Shown: piece by piece, positions 50,301 to 59,600 of the stretch | How the letters are laid out: each line of letters opens with the position of its first letter | Position numbering within the stretch: the first letter of the stretch is position 1 | Source: Acanthornis magna | Taxonomy: Eukaryota > Chordata > Aves > Passeriformes > Acanthizidae | DNA: 64,000 bases | Assembly (NCBI GenBank): GCA_036785705.1 | Contig: JAWUZG010000070.1 | Coordinates: 2,057,001 to 2,121,000, forward strand | Direction of reading: 5' to 3' | The notes under the pieces: generated by a model | Told to the model about the DNA's origin: nothing | The model's input: the letters and a program-made list of their open reading frames with translations, nothing else | The model's database searches: none | Program-made: the position numbers and the translations under genes

Positions 50301-51624
50301 AGTGAAGAGGTAAGCAGCAGTCGGATTTGACCTTGCTTGCCGTACATCTGCATGCATTTGATTTTCTTTTGGTTGATTTTACCTGTTTGGTGTCTTTCTG
50401 CACATCTTTTTATATTGTTTTTGTTGAAAATGACCTTTCCAGGGAGGGGAAGTTTTAATAGACTCAGAATAAACACGCCAAAGCAAAGGAGCGGAGTTAA
50501 TCTGAGAAACCTGGTAAGGCAGGTCCTGTCTCTGTGCCCAATTCCCTTGCCAACAGTAGTGAAATAAATCAGCCTGTCTAGAGGACCCTGAAGGATAAGA
50601 TGCAAAAACTCCACCATATTTGAGGACAGATTTAGTTGGTGTCAGTGTTACTGGCAGAAGAACTGCGTTGTGCCAGTGGATTATTTTCCAGAATCATAAT
50701 GCAAATTTGTGGCCAAAGAACAGATGAATTTGCACAGACAGCAGCAGCAGAAAGTATTCTCCAATATTTTCTATTTACAAGACAGCTTGTAAATCTGTTT
50801 ATGAGAAGTTCCATCCCAAAATGACACGCTGGCATTAAGGTGCCTGTCAGGACAAAAGCTGATGCCAAAATTTCCCATAACAGGGTTCAGATGACACAAA
50901 ATGTAGAGCCTTTGGTTGGAGGAATAGCCTGGGTTCTCTAGGAGGCTGTTTTCTCCTCATAGTTGCTGTGGGCTTAGTATGGTCTCTGTGTTTGGTGTTC
51001 CCTAAACGCTGTCTTACAAACTCTGGATCACTGTGCCTGGGGGATCCCTCTGGATCAGTGGGTCCCACTGCCATCCCATCCCCATGGGACTGTACTTCAG
51101 GCTCCTGTACAGGAGGGACTGGTCCTTTTTCCTTTCCTTCTGAGCCTGCCTGTGTTACCAGCAGCTCAGCCGAAGTGCCAATCTGTCCCACTGCCCAAGG
51201 CCTGTCCCAGGAATTCCTCCCCACCGCTTCAAACCAGCTCTCTTGGATGTGCTGGAGCACACTACAGGGATCAAAATTACAAAGGGACACTGCATCCCAT
51301 GCTTTTCCTACTTTGCTTTTGTTGCTTTTCCTGCAAACAGAGGTAATCCAGCAGTTTACAGCTTTTCCTGTGATCCTTGGGTGGTTCTGGCCTTCCCTCC
51401 CCTGTCAGGTGCTACAGCAGGTCCCTGCCCAAGCTGCCACCCACCCTCTGGTGCTTTCTTAGTGCAGCCCTGGCTCTCTTAGAGGGAATTGTCCTTAGAA
51501 GTAGGAGCTTTTCCTTTCCCTGCTTGGAGTCTAGAAGGTCTCTCATGGCCACGTTTAATTTGCTGTGGTTTTGTTCTTTCAGAGCACTGAAGAAGAGAGG
51601 TCCCCACTCATCAGGACATCTTAG
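35246..51624 (+). CDS. SCARB2: Lysosome membrane protein 2 (LIMP-2), 12 exons
   Basis: Exons: 35246-35362, 40138-40295, 43931-44078, 45226-45414, 46090-46181, 46429-46548, 47373-47551, 47727-47845, 48502-48575, 49467-49518, 50151-50309, 51583-51624. All splice sites are GT-AG and phases agree: 1449 nt, 482 aa (human 478). This CD36-family glycoprotein carries beta-glucocerebrosidase to lysosomes. A signal-anchor helix is at about 4-28 and a C-terminal helix at 437-461. The lumenal domain has eight NxS/T sequons, including FNVTNP, LDNGTK and MINGTDG. Conserved landmarks include ELLWGYKD, YKDRLLSTIHV, FCVPAGNC and FPVMYINE. The short cytosolic tail ends EERSPLIRTS, an acidic dileucine-type lysosomal signal with Glu474, Leu478 and Ile479. 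Where human has the pH-sensing His150, I align Thr150. Exon 7 is unusually GC-rich compared with its neighbours. The start follows a CpG island; the frame is open further upstream, but the anchor helix begins right at this Met. Confidence 0.97.
37553..37575. repeat. (TA)n microsatellite
   Basis: About 11.5 TA dinucleotides in SCARB2 intron 1, flanked by TTT and TTTAAA. Confidence 0.9.
37826..37857. repeat. Perfect 13-bp inverted repeat, 6-nt loop
   Basis: TGCATTAAACAAA at 37826-37838 pairs with TTTGTTTAATGCA at 37845-37857 around CATTGC. It lies in SCARB2 intron 1. Confidence 0.93.
49194..49290. repeat. TTATT/TTTATTA microsatellite
   Basis: Imperfect tandem TTTATTA and TTATC words, most regular between about 49235 and 49285, in SCARB2 intron 9. 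Confidence 0.9.
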
Positions 51625-52640
51625 TAGATTTTCTTTACCCCGTGAGCTTGGAGAATAAATGATTAGAGCTGACCTAACACCAGCTGTCCCCTGTGGAGAC
51701 ACGGTTGTGTCCAGCGTCGCTTTTTGTGGGATGGAGGTGGAAGAGAATCTGCACTGTCAGCCAGGGAGGAGACTTTTTTTTCTCACCAGCTATGTTACAA
51801 CTTTAAAACTCCATTTAAAAACTGCTCCAGATCCTGCTTTTCTCAGCCCTGCCCTCTGTTTGTACCCACACCGGCAGCCACGGAGGATCATAACCACTGA
51901 ATAGACAGCCACGAAGCGGCCTGATTCCCTACGGGAGCGACACAGGTGGTGTTTACAAACAGCCTTGGGAGTGTGGATGGCCTTCTGGGAACACATCAGG
52001 CTCCTGGATGGCGCCGGGACAAGGGACAGATTTGCTGTGGGCCGGGTGGTGTCCCCTCCGTAATGTATTACATGTACTTACTCATGTCCTTGGTCCTGTC
52101 ACAGCACACATGTGCAACTAATCCAACCCAGAGCAAAGCTTTGCGTGGCGTCTGTAGCTCCAGGTGGAACCAAGCTAGCGGTTGGAAGTGCTTTTCCATG
52201 CAGACCACCCAACTGTTCCCACTCTGCTTGTTAGCCAGGCTTTTATCTTTCAGGTGTGGGGTTTGTTCTGCTGCTTAAGGAACCACAGCTTGGCGTTGTT
52301 CTTGGGGTGGAGGGGACAAAGCCGGTGAGTTTGGTTGTGGGGCTTTGGTGGGAATGCAGACTTGGCATGTTTGGGATGAGAGCACCCCTCCATGTTATGG
52401 ACAGGGTACTGAGAACTCCTGACACTTTTTTTACTTGTCAACCAGAAACTTGTTTTAAAAGTCACAAAGTTTGGTTTTTTTTCCCCCCCCCCGATTAAAA
52501 GAATATTCTCATCCAGGAATGTTTCCATTACAGAGTGAAATGTATTTTTAAAATGTGTAATCATCTTCTAAAGAGGGTCGTTGGAGTTTGCGTTGCTTGG
52601 GCTTGGTTTGGGGTCTTTCTCCTGGCCGGTGCTTCGGCTT
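51625..52640 (+). other. Probable SCARB2 3' UTR
   Basis: The kilobase after the stop codon has no further supported exon and contains candidate polyadenylation signals at 51654 and 52494. Mammalian SCARB2 has a long 3' UTR, so I infer that much of this is transcribed. A T8/C10 homopolymer junction lies at about 52475-52492. Confidence 0.5.
51654..51659 (+). terminator. Proximal AATAAA after SCARB2 stop
   Basis: AATAAA begins 30 nt after the SCARB2 stop codon. It is canonical, but use of it would leave almost no 3' UTR, so a distal site is more likely to dominate. Distal candidates are ATTAAA at 52494-52499 and AATAAA at 52886-52891. Confidence 0.4.
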
Positions 52641-52644
52641 CTTC

Positions 52645-52835
52645 TCTTTGAGGGTGGTGAAGGCCTGGAATGGCTTCCCAGGGAAGCTGTGGCTGCCCCT
52701 GGATTCCTGGCAGTGTCCAAGGCCAGGCTGGACAGGGCTTGGAGCAGCCTGGGATAGTGGAAGGTGTCCCTTTCCATGGCAAGGGGTGGGGCGGGGTGGG
52801 CTTTAAGGTCGTGGGATTCTGTGATAGCACTGTCA
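52645..52835 (+). mobile_element. CR1 LINE 3'-end fragment
   Basis: It reads in CR1 sense orientation: AGGGTGGTGAAGGCCTGGAA, GGCTTCCCAGGGAAGCTGTG, GTCCAAGGCCAGGCTGGACA, GGAGCAGCCTGGGATAGTGG, AAGGTGTCCCT, then a GGCTTTAAGGTC block and TTCTGTGATA at the 3' end. It is relatively well preserved and ends near 52832. Confidence 0.85.
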
Positions 52836-53004
52836 ATCTTTCTCCCTGTTCCCCAAAAGTGTTGTTTTCTGCGCAGCTTTCTGAGAATAAACCTGGGAAA
52901 ACACTTTGGGGACTGGCTTTGCTCTGCTTTTCCCCAAGTGCTACTGCTTTTCACAGCATCGTGGGACACTCTGGGTGCAGGTGCCACAGGAATGTGGCCA
53001 GGTG

Positions 53005-53185
53005 TGTTTGGAATGTCTCCAGCAAGGGCGACTCCACGCCCTCCTGGCAGCCGTTCCGGTGCTCGGCCACCCTCACGGAAAGAAGCTCTTCCTCATGGGT
53101 GTGGGATGTCTGTGGGAACTGTCCCACAAGGAAGAACCTGCGTGGTGTCCCTTCCTGACTGCCCGCCAGGTCCTACAGCGGGGAC
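53005..53185 (-). mobile_element. CR1 LINE fragment, opposite orientation
   Basis: GCGACTCCACGCCCTCCTGG, CAGCCGTTCCGGTGCTCGGC and CACCCTCACGGAAAGAAGCT followed by TTCCTCATGGG match reversed CR1 sequence of another subfamily. The fragment is short and non-coding and lies between SCARB2 and the NUP54 promoter. Confidence 0.75.
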
Positions 53186-53399
53186 ATCTCTGGTCCCACA
53201 GTTGGGGAATCCGGGGAATGCCCCGCGAGGGCAGGGGCGACTCCAGGCTGGGGTGAGCCCAGGCTCAGGCTGAGCTCTCAGCGACCTGCAGCTGAGAATA
53301 CTTTCCCTGCGCGAGCCTTTTTAATCTCTGTTTAGCGCAAAGCAGGACTTTTCCCTCCCCTGATACTCATAGAAGAGCTGTTTGGATTTACTATTCTTT

Positions 53400-53633
53400 A
53401 TTACCGTGTGTCCCGTGGGACAGTCCGCTCCTCCCGGCTCCCCCCTCTCCCGCTGCCCGCAGTGGTACAGCCCGCTGGCGCGCACTGATTGCGTCACCAC
53501 GCGTCGCCCGCGCTACCCGGAAGCGCTTTGGCGGTGGCGGCGGAAAAGCGACTCGTGTGGCCGGTTTTGTTTGCGGCCGGACCCGCCGCGGGGGCTCGCA
53601 GGGGCCTCCGCCCGCCGTCCCACGATCGGCCCC
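53400..53633 (+). promoter_or_regulatory. CpG-island promoter of NUP54
   Basis: The 230 bp before the NUP54 ATG are CpG-rich without a TATA box. An ATF/CREB-like TGCGTCAC begins at 53490 and an ETS-family CCGGAAG lies at 53517-53523, the usual pair of elements at housekeeping promoters. The start codon context is CCCCATGG. Confidence 0.75.
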
Positions 53634-56600
53634 ATGGCCTTCAACTTCGGCGCCACGGCAGGAGCCGGGGCCGCCAACCCGACCGGTGAGCGCGGGGGGA
53701 GCGGAGCGGGGAGGGGAGGGGAGGGGCGGGGCGGGGGGAGCCGAGCAGCGGGCAGCGCGTGCCCCCCTCCCCTCCCGGCCAATGAGAGCCGCGGCGGCCG
53801 GCAGCGCGTGCCCCCCCCCCGCCAATGAGAACAGCGGCCGCCTCAGAGGGCCGCGCGTGCCCCCCGGCCAATGGGGATCACGGCCGCCTCAAGAGGCCCG
53901 CGCGTGCCCCCCCACCCACGAGAAACGCGGCGGCCGGGAGCGCGTGCTCCCCAGCCAATGGGGATCGCGGCCCCCTCAGCGATCCGCGCGTGCCCCCCGG
54001 CCAATGGGGATCGCGGCCCCCTCAGGGACCCGCGCGTGCCCCCCGGCCAATGGGGATCGCGGCCCCCTCAGGGACCCGCGCGTGCCCCCCGGCCAATGGG
54101 GATCGCGGCCCCCTCAGCGATCCGCGCGTGGCCCCCGGCCAATGGGGATCGCGGCCCCCTCAGCGATCCGCGCGTGGCCCCCGCCAATGAGAACGGCGGC
54201 GGCGGCCCGCGCGTGCCCTCCGGCCAATAGGAGCCGCGGTCGCCTCAGAGGCGGCGGCCCGCGGCGGGCCCGGGAGTTGCTCTTTAGGCGGTACAGGTCC
54301 CTCGGATCAGCATTTTGCTTGCAGTAAAGTCCCCGTTTGGACGAGGTGTCCTTGGAAGTTCACTTTTGAGCAAGGTAAAAGACAGTGGTTAACTTGTAAA
54401 GGAAGACCTTTTTCCCTCTTCTTTTGTCGCTGTCAGTCATGGTGAAGTGCAAGGCAGAGCTTTCTTTACCTTCACTTAGTAAAATAATTAATTGTTGATT
54501 CCTAGTAGAGCATCTAAGCAAGTCCTTTGGACAGGACTCATCTTTACTGTAGTTTACCTGAACTTTACTGTCTCTTAAGACACTCCCGTTGTGGGAGTCT
54601 TAAACACACTCTTTCTGGCCCCATCTGAAACTAAAAAATCACCTTGTCCTGCCTGTATATCGTGGCAAGATTTATGACGCTCACAGACCAGTATCAGAGG
54701 AAAATTTGGGATTACATCCCAGAACTTCCCATTGTCTGTCCAGCATGAACCTGTTTCAGCTGCATCCCAGGGGTACTGGATGCATCAGTAAGTCCAGCAA
54801 GGCTGAATTGGGCAGATTTTGGCAATAGAACTTGGATAAGTCCTCCCTGGAGTAGCTGAGGTTTGTATGGTGCCTCAGCTGCTGGAGTTGAGTTTTGTGG
54901 TTATTCTGCTATGATGTCTCTGAATGTTTTATTAGTATGATACCGCCTTCCTGAGAGTTTATTAATTAATTTTGCTATTGTCTGTTACACTAACACAGAT
55001 GCAACTGTATCGAGTAGTCTTAGGCTGTTAAAATTACTCTTAATGTGAATATTGAATCACAGAGATGGTTTCATGTAGGGTTTTGAAATAAGATGGGAAA
55101 TTGTTCCTGCTTTAAGTGCAGTATAATTTAAAAATATCATCCTTACAGCAACAGTGTGTGGGACTTCTAACTGTCCTCCTTGTGTCCAATAAATAATGTT
55201 TAATGACACTAAATACCTTTTTTTCTTGTTTCTAACCATGCCTGTCTTGCCCATGGGGATGGAAAAATGTTTCAGCTTTTCTTTCCTGGACCTGCCTTTC
55301 ACTCAGAACTAATGTTGCCTTGCTCTTTTTCTGCTTCCCGCTCGTCAGGATTTGGTGGGCTTGAAACTGCAAACTCCACTGCCAGTGGGTTTAATTTTGG
55401 GGGTTTCGGATTAACTGCTAATCCCGCGGTGAATTTTAATATTGGGAATTTCGGTGTTTCCACTACCTCAACTCCACCATTCAATTTTGGTAACAGTCTG
55501 GCAAGTGCAGGTAGATAATGTATAAATACGTGTTCTGTGGTCAATGTTACCCGCAGGGGTCCAAGAATTGCATCCCTAACTGGGAATCTGTATCCACTAC
55601 TAATCTTCATGTCCAGCCCAGACTGGGGATAAAAGCTCTGGAAGTGGAATGGCTTTGAGAGCCATAGGCTTGTAGGGGTTTTGCCTGTTAAATTCTCAGG
55701 GAATAGCTTTTGAGGAAAAATAACCCCATACCAAAAGTCTCTGAAATGGGAATGAATCCAGGCGATCCTGAGCAATCCCAGAGCTGGTCCCTGTGCCACA
55801 TTTCCTGACATGAGATTCTTGGACTACTGCAGTCGTGTTTTCATCTTCCCCCGTGTCTTTTCATTGGCCTTGCGTTGGCTGTCATGAATGCACCACATCT
55901 CAGTAGTTTCTGTGGAGAAACAAATTGTATACAACCGGCAGAAAGTCACAGCCCACTGTGACCTGTTCCCTAAATGCTGCTGTGCATCCCAAAACTGCCA
56001 TGTCCCAGCTCTCCAGAGATGCTCGGTGCTCCAGGGAGGGCCCTGCGTGGGATGGGTGCAGTGGGGGGTGATTACAAAAGCTGTTCGTGGCCCCATGGAG
56101 ATCCATCAGATCTGAGCGATCAGCTGATGTAATTTGACCTTAAATCTTTCCCATTCCATATGAAAACGCTGGACTGGATGGGTTTCTAATGCTCTTGTTG
56201 GTGTGGAATTAGCCTGGGGGGGCCCATTGCTGCTGCTCGTGTAGGGATTCCATCCATCCCACAGTGTCATCGCTCTCTGTGTCAGCGACTCTCACCTGTT
56301 TTGTGCACTCCAGGGATCTGATGGGGCTTTATTTGGGTGAACACTCAAGAGTGTGAAGAGTGTGAACACTCTTGGGCTGGATTTCTTTAGCTTCATTTGA
56401 GCTGCTCCAAAAGAGACCATGGATAGTCAATTTGATATTTAATTTCATACTTAATTGGTACTCTCAGCCTTTTCAAGAAAGGATGACTAAATTTGCTGTG
56501 AGTACAAAGGTACCTAAAAATGGTGTTGTCTGCTGATGCTCCTGCCAGGGTGTCTCACTCGCTTGCAGGAGTGAAACATGGGTGTTACAGGGAACAACTT

Positions 56601-59600
56601 CTTACACCCACTCATGTTAAGATGTTTGCTGAATGGATATAAAATGCAATTGTGTAACAACTTTTGTTTATGCTTTACATTTTGTTTGTATACAGGAGGA
56701 CTGTGAGTGTAGTAGATCTAAAGAACTTTTTTTTTTGCTTATTGATATGTGGCAGCATCTTTTCGATAAAACCTTTGTAGCAGACTGTCTTTTCTCATTT
56801 GAACACATGTAAAAGCAGCATGAAACACAGACCTTGGTTTCCCAGGCTGGTCAGCACTCTGCAGGCTGCACCTTGAGCCGGTACTGTTAGCACCACTGGA
56901 GCTCAGGCCCTCACTTAGGTCCTCTCCTGCTCACCAGTGACTTATTTTCCTGAAAATCTATGGGTGGCTGATTGCTTTTGTATCCATCTTCCTGTAGTAG
57001 TGGTTGAACCTCTAAATGAGATGTAATGAGGAGCATGGGAAGCAAGGCTTTAAAAAAAAAGGACCCTGTAGAATTTTACCTGTAAATTTTACCTGTAAGC
57101 ACAGCGACTGTGTGTACCCTGGCGTCAGGCTTTAATTTGTTTCCAGAGGTTAGGAGTGTTTATAAAGTTGACAGAACATCAGGTTGTTTATTAATCACTT
57201 ACCAGTGACATTGGCCAGAAGTATTCCTGAGAATGAATCTAAGAAATAGTACTGTTAGTTGTGTCTGTCACTAGGGAAAGCAAATCCTGCTGATAAAGGA
57301 ACAGGGTGTCTGTTGACTGCTGCCTTTTTTTTTTGCTTTCTTTTGACACACCATACAAGTTCTGGCTTTTGGTCCATGTTTTCTCCCCCATTTCCTTGGA
57401 CAATGAACTCGATCTCCATGATCAGTGTGAACTACATGCTTGTGCCATGTGACATCCATCTGTCAGCACCTGTTCTCATAACACCCAAGGCGTGCGGATG
57501 GTTGTCGTGTTGTGCGGAGCTCCAGGAGCCATGTGCCACTGCCTGACTGTGCTCTGTGTTTGGCAGGTGCCTTCGGAGGCTTTGGGACAACCACCACCAC
57601 CGCAGCACCAGTGTTCAGCTTCTCTGCTCCCACCAATACAGGCACCAGTGGTAAGTGACTGAAGGACTGGCTTTGGAACAAACCCAGGAGTGTTTTGGAT
57701 TGCATGGCTGCTATGCTTTTTTCTCAATCGTCATCTGCTTGTTTCCCCAGGACTCTTTGGTGCTACCCAGAACAAAGGCTTTGGATTTGGTTCCAGTTTT
57801 GGCACAGGAACTGGAACTGGTTTGGGTAGTGGGTTGGGAACTGGGCTAGGCTTTGGAGGCTTCGGAACCCAGCAGCAGCAGCAGCAGAGCAGTGAGTATG
57901 GCCTTCACCAGATTTACCCCTCCCTTAGCAGTGAAAGCCTAAGACTGCCACCCACAGTTGGTCAGGCAGTGGGGCAGAAGTGTTATCACAAGGGGAGGGT
58001 GTAACACTTAAACTCTTGAACTTGAATTAGAGCTCAAGCAAGTTCCTGAGCTTTACCCTTGAGCTTCCAACAATATTTACCTCTCTGGTTTAGTGCTGGT
58101 AGAAGTTGTAGTTAGAGAATTGATGTTGCAGTCACAATTGATGTTGCATTACTAGAAGGGGGAGGAAAAAGGCATTGAAGTTAATTTAAATGTGAGGTGG
58201 ATAATGAGCAGCTGCAGGCTCTGAGTCCAGTGAGTTTGTAACAGCCAGCCTGCCCTTCAGATTTAGATACTGAAGGTATCTAAATCTGAAGGTATGATGT
58301 CATGGATCAATACAATTATTTTAATCAATAATTAAAAAAAAAAAAGAAAAGAAAAAATTATTTTCTTCTAACATAGCATTCAGGAACTTATGTTGTAGAT
58401 AAAGATTGACTGTGAAAAGACACTTAAAAATCATGATCTGATTTTAATTCATTTATTTATTCGGCATTTTTATTTTGCTTCTCAGAATATGATAAGAAGT
58501 GATACCAATGATAGGCAGATGATAGGTGATAACATGATCGTGGCTGGTCAAGGAGTTAATTTGTTTCTCTTCATCCCATCCAGCCTTAGGCAGTGGGTTG
58601 TTCAACCAGCCTGCCCAGACACCTGCTCAGTCCAACCAGCTCATCAATACAGCCAGCGCCCTCTCTGCCCCAACACTCCTGGGAGATGAGAGGGATGCCA
58701 TTCTGGCCAAGTGGAACCAGCTCCAGGCCTTCTGGGGCACGGGCAAAGGGTACTTCAACAACAACATTGCTCCGGTGGAGTTCACGCAGGAAAACCCCTT
58801 CTGCAGGTTTAAGGTATGGCATTGTTCACCTGCCCACAAAGGGCTCTGATGCCCTTACTCTGCTGAGTCTGAGCATCTCATGGGTGTTAAATCAGATTTT
58901 GTTACTGGTAAGAGTATTCTGAAACAGTATTTTTCCAGGTAATCTGCACAGTTCTGATGCATACTCATTAAAAGGTTCGAAGATGCTGGAAATCTGGGTG
59001 GTGTGGAGGGACTAGATAATGAGTCCAGATGCGGATCATGAAAGTAACATTTTCATGTGATAGCATTCAGGTTAGTGTGTGTGTACTTGGAACAGATCTA
59101 TGGAAATTATTGTGTATCTGTGTATGTTACAATATGACAGAAACTATTTAACCTTCACGTCTGAAAGAAACTGAACATTTGGAATAAGAACTTCAGGCTC
59201 TTTCTTTATTGCTTTGTCTACATTAAAATAACCATCTATGAACCTTGCCAGTGCCAGGTCTAAAATCCTCCAGCCTTCAGCATTCTTATGGCTTTATCTT
59301 TGCCCATGCTCATGCTGACTCCACTTGTCAGCAGTTGCAGATCTTGCTTCTCATGTCGATAAAGAACTCGTGGCTCTTCATCCTCTGCAAATCCTGCACC
59401 TGCTGACTGTCTTGCTAAGCCTCAAGCTTGTAAGGGGATTTGGGGCAGGCACAGTGATAGCCTCCTTCCCTGAGCTTATTCTTTGGAGCGCAGACTTTGT
59501 GACCTGAATGTAGGTTAATACTTAGTTAAGTCTAGTGTTGATTATGCACATCATGAGACTTCTGTAAAATTTTCGCAGTGATTATGCCTGCCTAACAAAT

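Noticed and set aside
53557..54327. Plus-strand frames of 256, 121 and 119 codons over the NUP54 CpG island
   Set aside because: They are generated by the CCAAT minisatellite; only 53634-53685 is supported as NUP54 exon 1.
56338..56376. Repeated AACACTC/GAGTGTG words, considered as a palindromic element
   Set aside because: The arms are only about 8 bp and overlapping; they are explained by a local short duplication.
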